A stretch of 64,000 nt of DNA from Candidatus Peribacteria bacterium (GTDB lineage: Bacteria; Patescibacteria; JAEDAM01; Absconditabacterales; Absconditicoccaceae), in assembly GCA_031280545.1 (NCBI GenBank), contig JAITGP010000001.1, forward strand, positions 9,728-73,727, given 5' to 3'. Numbering within the stretch: position 1 is the first letter of the stretch; every line of letters starts with the position of its first letter. Under the pieces are notes generated by a model. That model was not told the DNA's origin. It ran no database searches and saw only the letters and a list, made by a program, of their open reading frames with translations. This document shows positions 39,432-51,095 of the stretch, in pieces. Made by a program: the position numbers and the translations under genes.

Positions 39432-40173
39432 GTTTCCAAGTTAAATCAAACAGTGACACCAAAGTCGTGTGCAACATTTTACTTTTGATCAAGAGTCCCA
39501 TCATCTCTGTCTCTCCAAACATCATCACCGCTACTTTGTCGTTCCCATACAAATCAATTTCATTAGACAAAGAAAAAATCGGATCCGAAACAAATCTCAG
39601 CTCGGTGAATTTCGTGGAAGGATCGGCACGATTGGTCGGAAAATAATCAACATTCGCTTCCTTTCCTCCTGACAACAGCACTTGTGCTTTGATTTTACGT
39701 TTTACTCTCGCAGGTAAATATTCGTGATTCAAATATCTCTTCAATCCTCCAGTCGCTTCTTCATATCCTAAGAAAGCCTTCAATGTTGTCCCTGGATAAT
39801 TCAGTGTGTCTTCATACAACATTTTCAGTCCATCTAGCCCTTCATAAAACTGCACACTCGGCTTATCACCGAATAAAGTACTCATCGCTAAAAGTTCTGG
39901 CATACTCTCGGAAAGCAGATCAGTTTTTTCTTGTGCTTGTTTCAAGAGATTTTTGGGAGAAGTGGCAGAATAATGGACGACTTTATTTTTCGTCACGGTC
40001 AGTACAATACCTCTTTTCTCTAGGGCTTGAAGACAGGAGTAAACTGTCACGCGATTTTCTTGTAACTTGCGGGCAATTTGGCTCGCAGGAGCGAGTCCAA
40101 GCTCCAAAGTAGTGAGGTAAACTCTCGCTTCGAGAGGGGAAAGTCCTTGTTGTTGTAAGATATTGGTAAGCAT
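39415..40173 (-). CDS. TrmB-family transcriptional regulator
   Basis: 252 aa, paralogue of the 2268 gene. Winged helix LSPLEARVYLTTLELGLAPASQIARKL and VTVYSCLQALEKRGIV, then a linker coiled coil and a sensor domain with VQFYEGLDGLKMLYEDT, the same block as VQFFEGSEGLLEIYNDT in the paralogue. Overlaps the methyltransferase fusion, so it probably regulates its own operon. No in-frame UGA. Confidence 0.82.
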   Translation of the reverse strand: MLTNILQQQGLSPLEARVYLTTLELGLAPASQIARKLQENRVTVYSCLQALEKRGIVLTVTKNKVVHYSATSPKNLLKQAQEKTDLLSESMPELLAMSTLFGDKPSVQFYEGLDGLKMLYEDTLNYPGTTLKAFLGYEEATGGLKRYLNHEYLPARVKRKIKAQVLLSGGKEANVDYFPTNRADPSTKFTELRFVSDPIFSLSNEIDLYGNDKVAVMMFGETEMMGLLIKSKMLHTTLVSLFDLTWKRETDD

Positions 40174-40255
40174 TGATAGGGGGAAGGAGCTAAAGTGTAG
40201 AAGTCGCTCTACTATAAGTATATTCAGAAAGGAAAATTTTGCAAATTTTAGCCCA

Positions 40256-40292
40256 CAAAAAATCCCTCACACTAGAATCAGCGAGAGGGATT
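40256..40292 (-). terminator. Intrinsic terminator
   Basis: AATCCCTC arms with GAGGGATT, followed by T run on the minus strand; ends the 40298 gene. Confidence 0.65.
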
Positions 40293-40297
40293 AATTT

Positions 40298-40723
40298 TTA
40301 GAATGGTCAGTCTTTTATCGTAAAATAATAAGGCTTATCATTAGAGAGTTTTTTCTCCGTAAGAAATTCGTAGATCTCTGACATATAGTTATTTTTCTCC
40401 GTATGACTTAGATGTTCGTAATATACAAAGTTCCAAGCTGCCCCAAGATAACGCATCGTATCCTTCAAGAACTCAACCATTTTTTTGGGACAAAGATACA
40501 AACCTACCCAAACATAGAATGAACAAGCCAGATTGCTTCTAAGAAACAGTAAGAACATTGTTACCCAAGAAATACATGCCCAAAGACCACCAATAGTTAC
40601 AGAAATCAGCATTGCAATATAGAAGGCGACAGATGCAATCCCGAAAATATAAAGACCAAAATTCGTTATACAACTAAGGTGGATTCCTCCGGCCTTAGCA
40701 ATTTTCCATGTGTTTGCTTTCAT
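40298..40723 (-). CDS. Small multi-pass membrane protein, 141 aa
   Basis: Family not recognised. Three hydrophobic segments within residues 15-95 (LYIFGIASVAFYIAMLISV, LWACISWVTMFLLFL). The TGA at 40307 is Gly and the true stop is TAA 40298, adding three residues. Good Shine-Dalgarno (AGAGGA). Upstream (40805-40845) is a diverged copy of the terminator hairpin seen in R1-R3. Confidence 0.6.
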
Positions 40724-41064
40724 TTTAATTTCCTCTTTAATTTTTTTATTATTTATTTTTATTTTATTACATATATTGTAATCAAAGAGGCAACTATTAC
40801 AACAGGTCAGAAAAAAATGTGTAGATCAGTTTCTACATAGTGGCTTTTGTTTTGTTAGTTACTGATGAATTAAAAAAGATAGGAGATCTTGTAATACTCT
40901 GACTTTTTAGGTACTCCTACAATTTGTGCAGAACTGTTTTTCCTCTCGAAAGAGGTAAGACTATTCATATTTTTTTTCCAATTCTTTATTTTTCCTTGTA
41001 TTTGACTTTTAAAACATTATAATTTTAATATTATAGACTATTTTACTCTTTTTTGCTATGTCTC

Positions 41065-42831
41065 ATGAAATGATCAGCTATCTATCCGGGATCTTTTGAC
41101 CCTATTACTAAGGGACATTTGGATATTATTCAGAGATCTGGAGATATTTTCAATAAAACTCTGGTCGGAGTAGGAAAAAATGCAGATAAGAAATATCTTT
41201 TCACTTTCCCAGAAAGAGTGCATCTCATTCAAGGAGCGATCTCCAAAGAACTCTATGATACTATGGATATTGAGATTAAACCGTATTCAGGTTTATTGGT
41301 TAATTTTGCTAAAGAAGAGGGAGTAGCTACTATTTTGAGAGGGATTAGAAATTCAGAAGATTTAACGGGAGAGCAAATGCTTCATCTGGTAGGAGAAAGC
41401 CAAAAACTCTGAATTGATACCGCTTTTTTGTTGACCAAAGCAGATAAAATGCATGTGAGCAGTAGCACAAGCAAAGCTATCCTCAAAGAACAGGGAAATA
41501 TTAATGACTATGTGACCTTAAATGTGAAACATGCTTTAGAAGCAAGGATGATGGGACAGTATCTTTTTGGAGTGACGGGGACGATTGGAGCTGGAAAGTC
41601 TTATATTACGGATCAGTTTGTTGCATTAGGAGAAAAATATCATATTCCTGTGCATAATATTGATTTGGATAAAGTGGGGCATAAAATTTTAGGCGAATAT
41701 ACTCAGCCTGGATATGTGGAACTCAGACAAAAATTAGCCTGAATCTTTGGAGCAGAGATTTTGGATGCTGAGGGGTTTGTAGATAGAAAAGTTCTTTGAG
41801 CGATAGTTTTTCCTGATCCTGCCAAGAGAAAACTTTTGGATACTACCCTTCACGATTTTCTTCAAATGGCTATATGGAAAGAAGTGGCGAACAAAAAGGG
41901 AATTATCCTTTTGAATGGAGCGTTATTGGCAGAAGCGGGAAGTATGCCTCTTGCAAATAATCAGACCGTAGTAGTTGATGTGGCTCCTGAGGTACAAAAG
42001 CAGAGATTGGCTGACAGAGGACATACTCCAGAGCAGATTGAAACTAGGATTCAGAGTCAGTTTTCTACGGAAGCTAAACTAGAAAAAATCCATCAAGAGA
42101 TAGAAAAAGCTGAATATGGAAAGATTCTCTCTATCGAGAATAATGGAAATAATGAACAAGAGATTGATCAGCTTTTTAATCAAATGGTGGCTCAAGTGGA
42201 TATCTTTTGAGAATTGAGGGTTAAATCTGTACTTGCTCAGATGGGATTGGCTGATAAATATAACGATATATATATGCGTTTAAAATCTTTTCATGATACT
42301 CCAGAAAGGCTTCATCATGACTGGTCTCATATCGTGGCATGTTTGGATGAACTTTATGAGGTAAAGTCGTTCTTTAGTGAGAGGGTGTTTTTGAACCTGT
42401 TTTTTGCAATTCTTTTGCATGATGTAGTGTATAGTGCTACTGCTAAAGCAGGAGAAAATGAAGCCCAAAGTGCTGTGTTTGCAGATGAGCTTTTGAAAAA
42501 ATTAGACTTTAGCCAATCGCGTATTGAGAAAATTCATGCTTTGATTCTCTCTACGGCTAATCATCAAGGAACAGATATTCAGGAGCAGTGGATGGGAGAT
42601 ATTGATTGTGCGGTTTTGGGAATGGGTTGGGAAAGATATCGTAGATATTTGCAAGCGATCAGATTTGAATATGGATATTTTTCTGATAAACAGTATAGAG
42701 AAGGTAGGTTAGCGTTTCTCAAGGAAATGCAAGAGAGGAGAATCTTTCAGACGCCTTATTTTTATGAGAAGTATGAAGACCAAGCAAAGCTGAATATTGA
42801 GAAGGAGATTGAGATGTTGGAGGGTGTGTAA
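41065..42831 (+). CDS. coaD-coaE fusion: Fused phosphopantetheine adenylyltransferase, dephospho-CoA kinase and HD-type hydrolase
   Basis: 588 aa with five UGA-Gly codons; no TAA or TAG between the parts. Residues 1-155 are CoaD: MKGSAIYPGSFDPITKGHLDI with the HxGH nucleotidyltransferase motif, and LRGIRNSED. Residues about 170-382 are CoaE: FGVTGTIGAGKSYI (Walker A) and NIDLDKVGH. Residues about 384-588 resemble the predicted HD phosphohydrolases of the COG4339 type: RLHHDWSHI, AILLHDVVYSATAKAGENEAQS. CoaD and CoaE carry out the last two CoA steps, and they are fused also in animal COASY; the HD addition is unusual. The HD part has no obvious separate start. Confidence 0.88.
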
Positions 42832-42857
42832 TTGAAAGAAATGTGGATGGATTCGTA

Positions 42858-43030
42858 GAGGTAGACTTTCCTGTCTGCCCTAAAATATTCAACGGTATTT
42901 CCCATAAAACATCAAATGCAAATATCTTTGGCGAAATGGGGAAACAACTGTTGAGTGATGGGAATGTGAATATATTGGGCGGATGATTTGGTGTTTCGGA
43001 CGAACACATATGTTCGCCTCTACAGTGCAT
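42858..43030. repeat. Intergenic dispersed palindromic repeats (GGGCAGAC family)
   Basis: GTAGAGGTAGAC...GTCTGCCCTAAA near 42860 and CGGACGAACA...TGTTCGCCTCTAC near 42998. The intervening 42900-42990 shows no gene. Family shared with 3770-3995. Confidence 0.55.
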
Positions 43031-43056
43031 TATTTTTATTATTATTTATATTTGTG

Positions 43057-43084
43057 TTGACATTTTATTGCCGATAGTTATACT
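43057..43084 (+). promoter_or_regulatory. Promoter for 43121 gene
   Basis: TTGACA (43057), 16-bp spacer, TATACT (43079): the closest match to consensus in the window. Confidence 0.75.
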
Positions 43085-43120
43085 GAAGTATATATTTTTG
43101 TTTTATACTTCTTTTTTGCT

Positions 43121-43864
43121 ATGAATACTCAAACACATTTCTCTGGTTCTTTTGGGACTGAGTCTATAACTTTTGATCAAGGAGAAGAAAAACTTGTATC
43201 TAAAAATTCTCCCTCTCTTCAAAAAGAGCAAACCACTAAAGGCACTACAGACGATATCACTCAGGTTTTTACTAATGCTGGAGAGCAGGAGAAAATTTTG
43301 ACTATGGATGAATATTGAGAGTTATTATCCAGAAAAATTCTTATTACTGATGAAAAATGCTTTAGGAAATGTAGAGAGATGGAAGCTCCTACGCGTTGAG
43401 GCTGGGAATATATCCCTACTATCCCAGAGCATTTTGGTGAAGTGGTAGTGGATATTATGAAGGAGGGAAATCTTAGTGCTAAATCATTTATAGATGTTGG
43501 ATGTGGAGTTCCCATTCTTCCTGATTTTATGAAAGATCTTGGATGTAAGGACGTCCATGGATTAGAATATAATGCTAGCATAGTTAAACTAGTACAACCT
43601 CATTATCCTGATATAGTGCTTCATGAAGGCGATATGATGACCTATCAAGAGTATGGGAAATATGATATTTTGTATACGTATAATCCTTTTTATGATTCTC
43701 AAAAGATGGCGGATGCATTATTGGTAATCATGGAGCAAATGAAGTTTGGTGCAGTGCTTTATTATAATCCCGTGAGAATCTCTTATCAATTTTTAGAAAA
43801 ATGGGGATTTGAAGAATTACCTACAGATCTATATGGTTTCTATAAATTTACCAAAGGGGCATAA
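43121..43864 (+). CDS. Methyltransferase-like protein with FIDVGCGVPIL motif
   Basis: 247 aa, UGA-Gly at 43316 and about 43399. Rossmann-type SAM site SFIDVGCGVPILPDFMKDLGCKDVHGLEYN, then MMTYQEYGKYDILYTYNPFYD and MEQMKFGAVLYYNPV. The N-terminal about 70 residues are low-complexity. A paralogue with the same core lies at 53463. Order fits a class I methyltransferase, but activity is unproven and the substrate unknown. Confidence 0.65.
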
Positions 43865-43954
43865 GATATTCATTTCTTAGAAGGGTAGTTATTCCTTGTT
43901 TTTTGAGTCAGCTTTCTTATAGTTGAGTCAGTTTTTATTTTCCCATTTTCTGGA

Positions 43955-44530
43955 ATGTCGATTCGCAACTTTTGTATTATCGCCCATATTGACCATGGAA
44001 AATCCACCCTGGCTGATAGGATGTTGGAAATCACGGGGACGGTTCGTAAACTTGACCACAATCAAGTCTTGGATCGTATGGATATTGAGCAAGAGCGTGG
44101 GATTACTATCAAACTTACTCCAGCGAGAATGCAACGAAAAGGATATGAATTAAATCTGATTGATACGCCGGGGCATGTGGATTTTCAATATGAAGTTTCG
44201 CGTTCTTTAGCTGCGGTTGAAGGGGCTATTCTCCTGATTGATGCTTCTCAAGGGATCCAAGCTCAAACCTTATCGACGCTTTATCAGGCGATCGACCAAG
44301 GATTAGAGATTATTCCTGTTTTGAATAAAATTGATCTCCCTGCTGCGAATCCTGATAGAGTAGCGACCGAAATAGAGCATGTTATCTGACTCCCGAGGGA
44401 GGAAATTATTTGTGTCTCTGGGAAAACGGGAGAAAATGTGGATTGTGTGTTGGATGCTATTATTAAGCGTATTTCTAGTCCCGAAGAGCATAAAAGACTG
44501 AATCCTAAAAAATTTCAGATGCAGGAGTAA
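43955..44530 (+). CDS. lepA: LepA/EF4-like GTPase, truncated to the G domain
   Basis: 191 aa versus about 600 for LepA. It holds the whole G domain: [21 protein letters not shown] (G1), [28 protein letters not shown] (G3), NKIDLP (G4) and a SGKTGENV segment (G5). UGA at 44387 is Gly. Domains II-IV and the unique C-terminus are missing, and no continuation is found downstream before the next gene. Either a degraded gene or a free-standing GTPase. Confidence 0.85.
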
Positions 44531-44555
44531 TTGTCTTTATTTATGAGAACTTAAC

Positions 44556-44583
44556 TTGACTTTTTCTAGTGTTTTTATATTAT
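44556..44583 (+). promoter_or_regulatory. Promoter for 44627 gene
   Basis: TTGACT (44556), 16-bp spacer, TATTAT (44578). Confidence 0.6.
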
Positions 44584-44626
44584 TGTATGTGATAAATAAA
44601 AAATCAATGACATAAAAAATAAAAAG

Positions 44627-45571
44627 ATGAAAAAGTTTAAAATTTTTGCGATTATGATCGCAGTGGTGGGAGTTTGCTTTTTGTCCTGTGCACCTAAGGA
44701 CACAAGTCAAAAAAGAGGAGAGACAGAAGTATTAATTCCTGATACGGTTAGATCTCCAGAAGAGATAGAAGCTATTTTTGTTGCAAAAATGTATGCAGAT
44801 GCATTGCTTATGGGACAGAAAACAGGGAATTGGGTGGATGTCAGGAGTTTCTTAGAGAGAAATCTGTCTGATAGTATTAGAGCGGGTAATGAAACGTATA
44901 CTCTTATTTGCGATAATGCAGATAATCAGGAGCTAAGAAAACTTTATCCTCAGGTTGTGCAGGCCTATGTCCAAGATAGTTTGTTTATTGCTGTCGGATA
45001 TTCAAATATTATCCAAGCTATAGCGAAAAAAACAACTGTAGAGGTAACAAAGCATTATGCGGATTCTCTGTGGCAATTGACGAAACCTATCTATATCGCT
45101 TACTTTAGTAAGTGTAGTGCCAAGATGGAAAAGCTAGAGGGAGATGGGAAAATGGTATTTTTTCGGAATGCTATTTCTCCCTTTGTGGATAATGAAAATC
45201 CTTGGCTTCCTCAAAGTATTCTTTATCAAGCACTTATGATCACTTATGGAGTAGATGTGGGGTGGTATTATCACCATTGTGGAGAAGGTGGAAAAAATGC
45301 AGTAAAGGCTTATGTTGCTCAATTGCATGATCTCAAAGGCTTTGTTAATGTCTATAATGATTATGCTGATAGAGATCATCTTAACTATCCGGAACTCGTA
45401 GAACTAGGTTTCTTTTCTTTACTGGAGCAAAAATATCCCTCTTTCATTAAATCTCCAAGAGATTTAGTCACGATGGTCGAGCGTTTTGATGGCGAAGCAT
45501 TAGCTTTTATTGGTTTTTATCTGAGATATGGATATTTTGGGCCTTATAAATTAAAGCAAGAGCGGTTATAA
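44627..45571 (+). CDS. Putative lipoprotein, 314 aa
   Basis: Family not recognised. Signal with lipobox (AVVGVCFLSC), so likely processed by LspA. Body is helical with many aromatic residues (YSNIIQAI, QALMITYGVDVGWYYHH, AYVAQLHDLKGFVNVYNDYADRDH). No in-frame UGA. Own promoter and terminator. Confidence 0.65.
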   Translation: MKKFKIFAIMIAVVGVCFLSCAPKDTSQKRGETEVLIPDTVRSPEEIEAIFVAKMYADALLMGQKTGNWVDVRSFLERNLSDSIRAGNETYTLICDNADNQELRKLYPQVVQAYVQDSLFIAVGYSNIIQAIAKKTTVEVTKHYADSLWQLTKPIYIAYFSKCSAKMEKLEGDGKMVFFRNAISPFVDNENPWLPQSILYQALMITYGVDVGWYYHHCGEGGKNAVKAYVAQLHDLKGFVNVYNDYADRDHLNYPELVELGFFSLLEQKYPSFIKSPRDLVTMVERFDGEALAFIGFYLRYGYFGPYKLKQERL

Positions 45572-45583
45572 TCGCTCTTTTTT

Positions 45584-45585
<2 letters not shown>
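45558..45585 (+). terminator. Intrinsic terminator
   Basis: AAGAGCG-gttataat-CGCTCTTT then T run; overlaps the end of mnmA on the opposite strand. Confidence 0.75.
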
Positions 45586-46840
<1,255 letters not shown>

Positions 46841-46882
46841 GACGGGAGTATAGGTATTTTCTGCAAAAAAACAATATTCATT

Positions 46883-48697
46883 TTATTTTTTCCCGATATC
46901 GATTCTCATTTTATTGAGTTCCATTTTTTCTTCATTGCTTAGATGGGGGCTTTTGCTTCCCATTTTGAAATAATCCTGAATACTCGGAGCGATCACTCTT
47001 TGAATGATAGCTTTTTTGGTATCTTGTTCTCTGACGTCTCAGAGTTCTTTTTCTCGTCGGAGCTGGAGTTCTTCTATTTCTGTTTTTTCTGAATCTGTTA
47101 ATTCTCCTTTAAACACTCTGGCAAGATAGCTTTCGGGTAGAGTTACAGCGATTTTCATGGAAAAAGAGGTAAGGGATTGGAGAAATTCCTGTGTATAAAA
47201 ACCCCCTTCCGCTTCGTTTCCTATCCGACAGCTCGGATCCAAGCTCCCTTCTCAGGGAGATCCTATTAACATTTTCCCTAAAAACTCATTGTAAAAAAGT
47301 GAGGCAAATAGTAGCTCTCTACTGGGTTGATAACGTTCGGGAGTATTTAATTCTTCTTGTCTAGCTTGTTGTTTAATGATAAAGCTTCCTGCTCCTGATT
47401 TGAATTTCTGTAATTGTACTTCTACGATAGCAGGAGCGAAACCGAGTTTGTCTGCTAGCAATTTTTTATAATCCTCCTGAATCATTACATCATTCACCGA
47501 AATAATCAGCTCAAACATTGCGTTTATCAGCTTTTGTTTATCGATTGGAGAATTCATATCGCTATTGAGTCTCAGTCTCTCAAACATTGCGATAAATCCG
47601 TCAGGTGCATCTGCTATAATGGTCTCAAAAATCTGCTTTCCATCAGTGAGATTAGCTATATCATCGACATCTTTCCAGCCTGCTGGAATTTCTCCGATCT
47701 TGGGGAAAATATCTTGTTGGTAGCAGAGTTTTAATGCTCTAAAGGTTGCTTGTTGCCCGGCTTTATCATTGTCAAAGAGGAAGTAGAGATTCTCCGTGTA
47801 TCTTTTGATGAGTTTTATGTGTTCTTCGGTTAATGAGGTTCCACTAGTGGCGATTCCTATCGGGAATCCGAGTCTATTCATCCCGATTACATCCATTTGT
47901 CCTTCCACTACTATCAGCTTTTGAAAGCTGTTTAAGTGAGCTTTTGCATGGGAAAGTCCATAGAGGATTTTGGATTTGTTGAAGGCTTTATGTTCGGCAC
48001 TGTTCAAATATTTTGGTTGGTCTTCGGGGTTGAGTACTCTGGCAGTAAATCCGACTACATTTTTCATCAAATCGTAAATAGGGAAGGTGATTCTATTTCT
48101 AAAAAATGCGTATACTTCTGGGCTGTTTGCACTTCTTTTGGCTAGACTTGCTTGCACGAGATCCTCATCGCTAAATCCTTTACTTCTCAGATATTGGAGC
48201 AGTTCAAAAGATTTGTCGGGTGCATATCAGATTCAAAAATCTGAGATAATTTCATCGCTCAGCTTTCTTTTTTCTTTGAGATAGCTTAGTGCTTCTGGGG
48301 ATTTACTTAAACTTTCTACAAAAAATTCTTGGGCGAGTTTGTGCATTCTCTTCATTTTTTCTTTTTCGTCTTGATTATATTGTTGGTAAGCACTAGAAGT
48401 CTGGTACTGAGAGATGTCGATTCTCTCCCTTTCTGCTAAGAGTTTGACTGCGTCTCGAAAATCAACTTTTTCAATTTCCTGTACAAAGCTGAAGACACTT
48501 CCTCCGACTCCACAGCCGAAACACTTAAAAATCTGTTTTTGAGGAGAAACGACAAAGGAGGGAGTCTTTTCATGATGAAACGGACAACAACCTGAAAAAT
48601 TCACCCCTGCACGTTTGAGAGGGACGTATCTGCTGACGACATCTACAATATCGAGGCGAGAAAGGAGTTCATCTACGAGTGAATTATCTTTTGCCAT
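46883..48697 (-). CDS. dnaG: DNA primase
   Basis: 604 aa. CHC2 zinc domain (CCPFHHEKTPSF, KCFGCGVGG), primase core (FRNRITFPIYDL), TOPRIM elements VVEGQMDVIGM and LFDNDKAGQQAT, then a helicase-binding-like C-terminus. Four UGA-Gly codons. Residues about 480-499 are an in-frame insert encoded by a palindromic repeat (47201-47261). Synthesises RNA primers for replication. Confidence 0.93.
47201..47261. repeat. Palindromic repeat inside dnaG
   Basis: CCCCCTTCCGCTTCG...CTCCCTTCTCAGGGAG; same style as elements at 52437, 50985 and 59732. Confidence 0.65.
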
Positions 48698-48829
48698 AGT
48701 GTTAGGATATGGATTCTGTGGTAGGTTGCAAGGGGGAGATAGTAGAGGAAGGATTTTCTTGATTCTCCCTTGATAGTAGGGTTTATATCTCTATAGTTAG
48801 GTCAGTTTATTTTTCCTCTTAATTTATCT

Positions 48830-49576
48830 ATGCATCAGCTTTTTATTCTGCCATCTTTATCTCCTAAAGGGGATCAGCTTTCTGTGTCTAATGTTCCAGA
48901 ATTGATTGGACAGCTCAGAAAAGTCCTTAGATTGAAAATTGGAGATACGATTTTTCTCCAATCAGAGGAACCTGAAAAGGAGGGAGGCATTTTGAGATAT
49001 GTATTTAAGATTTCCTCGTGGACTGATAAAGATTTGGAGGGAGAAATTTTGGCGACCGAAAAAATTCCCCTTTCCCTCCCGATCAATCAGGACTGTCTTC
49101 TTCTTGCCCCTTATAAAAGGGAGGTTGCCATGTTAGTAGCTTTGCCTAATAAGCGAGAAAAGGCTGAATTAATCGTGCAAAAACTCTCCGAAATCGGAGT
49201 GGAGGAGATTCTTTTTCGACCTGCAGAAAGGAGTGTCATTAAACAGCGAAATGAGAAAAAAGCTGAACGTTTGAGGAAAATTTCCAAAGAAGCGGTAGAG
49301 CAATCTCGAGGGAGTTCTTTACCTAAGCTTGGATGGTGTGAAAATCTGAAAGCATTTTGTACAGGAAAAAAAGTGTTGGTGTTTGATAAAGGGGGAGAAG
49401 AGCTATCATATGATTGAAAGTTGACACTGGTTTGAGTAGTGGGACCTGAAGGAGGATTAACTCTCAAAGACTATGAAAACTTTGCTGAGGCACAAGTGGT
49501 GGGTTTGTGAGATACGGTGTTGAGAATGGAAACCGCTAGTATTATCTGAGCGTGGGTTTTGAAAAATATGCTATAA
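48830..49576 (+). CDS. rsmE: 16S rRNA m3U1498 methyltransferase
   Basis: 248 aa. SPOUT-class methyltransferase. RLKIGDTIFLQ PUA-like start, AELIVQKLSEIGVEEILF, ERSVIKQRNEK, VGPEGGLTLKDYE and LGDTVLRMETASII, where UGA is the conserved Gly of LGD. Four UGAs (49415 on). Residues 81-99 (INQDCLLLAPYKREVAMLV) come from an in-frame repeat (49071-49126). Confidence 0.92.
49071..49126. repeat. Palindromic repeat inside rsmE
   Basis: TTTCCCTCCC...AAAAGGGAGG; about 85% identical to 52119-52174 in tilS. Confidence 0.75.
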
Positions 49577-49654
49577 AAAACCCTAGTAAAATTTGTCTAA
49601 ATCTGTATATACAAGTCTCTCAACCTCTTTTTTTATTTTCCCCCTCTTATTTCC

Positions 49655-50230
49655 ATGCAGGTTCATCAAAGAATTAATTCTCGCAAACTCTTGCTTTCTT
49701 ACCTCTATCAATATTGTTTTTTTTCTAAGTTGGTGACTTCCACGGAGTATGCTACAGGAAATGTAGAGATTCCTCAGATAGAGCAGAAAGATCCTTTTTT
49801 TGATCAGGATTTTTTGGATAGTTTACAACAACTCTGGGAATCTTCTGCGAAAGAAGGCGAACATTTTCATGAAAAATTGACAGAGATTCTTTCCGATCCG
49901 ATGGAAGAGGAAGTACCGTATTATTTGAAACATTTTTTCGATAGATGGACGGATGAAGATTTAGATATGGATTATCTTTTGAAAGTTGGAGCAAAATTTC
50001 CTCAATATGTAACTGAAGTGCAAGCGTTGGTGGATCAATATACCGAAACTTTTTCTTATTCTCAAATGGATGTGGTGGATCAGGCGATTTTTCTCTTAGG
50101 GTATACAGAATGGAAAGTGCTTTCCACACCAAAAGAAATTCTGATTAATGAGATGATTGAGCTTGCGAAAAGGTATTCCGATGATGGAGCTCCAAAATTG
50201 ATTAATGCTGTGTTTGATAAGATGATCTAA
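49655..50230 (+). CDS. nusB: Transcription antitermination factor NusB
   Basis: 191 aa, longer than E. coli NusB (139). The conserved C-terminal half is clear: VDQAIFLLGYTEWKVLSTPKEILINEMIELAKRYSDDGAPKLINAVFDKM. Binds boxA RNA with NusE during rRNA transcription. No in-frame UGA. Tail overlaps the patatin gene by 29 bp. Confidence 0.88.
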   Translation: MQVHQRINSRKLLLSYLYQYCFFSKLVTSTEYATGNVEIPQIEQKDPFFDQDFLDSLQQLWESSAKEGEHFHEKLTEILSDPMEEEVPYYLKHFFDRWTDEDLDMDYLLKVGAKFPQYVTEVQALVDQYTETFSYSQMDVVDQAIFLLGYTEWKVLSTPKEILINEMIELAKRYSDDGAPKLINAVFDKMI

Positions 50231-51074
50231 ATTTTCTTTTCCCTGAAGCGTAGCCTTGTTCAAAGATTTTTGACCGTTTTTTTCTATCTAATTCCAAGAT
50301 TCCGCATTCTATTGTTTCGTAGAAGGAGATTTCTATTGATTTACTTCTCTGGACGAGGTCTTTTCTCATGACGATGGCATAGGCGGTAATGAGGGTTTGA
50401 ATCAGATTTTTTGGATTTTTACCTTCTTTAAATTTATTGAGTGCGACTCCAATGATTTTGTGATTGGGATATTGCTCTTGTGCGAGCACGGTTGGAAAAT
50501 TGTCGATGATCCCTCCATCATTGAGGAGATAGTTTTGGTATTTTACTGCAGGGAATACCCCAGGTAGTGCCATGCTTCCCAAAATGGGTTCCAGGAGTCT
50601 TCCCTCATGAAACATAATGAGTTCCGCGGTATTCATATCGGTTGCTCCGATGTAGGTAGGTATTTTTAAAGCTTCAAAAGCCTGAGGCAAGTCCTGTTTG
50701 AAGCGTTCTTGTAGTATTTTTGTTTTGAGAAAGTTTTTTGTGGGGAGAAGGTTCAGCCAGTTGGTAGGAGAACTATTGAGTTCTTTAAAGGTATCAAAAA
50801 GGTCCTGAGCCTTCCGTCCAGATGCTCGATAACTCGCGATAATCGCTCCTACACTGATTCCGTAAATGGCGTCAATCTGACTTTTCAGTCAGCTTTCTTC
50901 TAATGCTTTTAAAACTCCGAGTGTATAAAAACCTCTGGTTCCTCCTCCAGAGAGGACAAGGACATAGCGGTCTTTTTTTGTTGATCCCCCTGTAGCCCTC
51001 CTTCCGTCGCTACGCTCCTCTCTCTCCCCTCGTAGGGGGAATAAATTAAGGAGTTTTTTTATTAAGTTAGTCAT
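50202..51074 (-). CDS. Patatin-like phospholipase
   Basis: 290 aa. LVLSGGGTRGFYTLGVLKAL oxyanion loop, GISVGA nucleophile (GxSxG) and NDGGIIDNFP with the catalytic Asp. UGA at 50889 is Gly. The N-terminal stretch about 11-30 (RGEREERSDGRRATGGSTKK) is encoded by a palindromic repeat (50985-51042). Hydrolyses phospholipids or acyl lipids; in an epibiont it could attack host membranes, an inference. Confidence 0.9.
50985..51042. repeat. Palindromic repeat at patatin 5' end
   Basis: TCCCCCTGTAGCCCTCCTTCC...CCCCTCGTAGGGGGA; in frame within the N-terminus. Confidence 0.6.
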
Positions 51075-51095
51075 TTTGTTTGGATAAGTAAGGGA

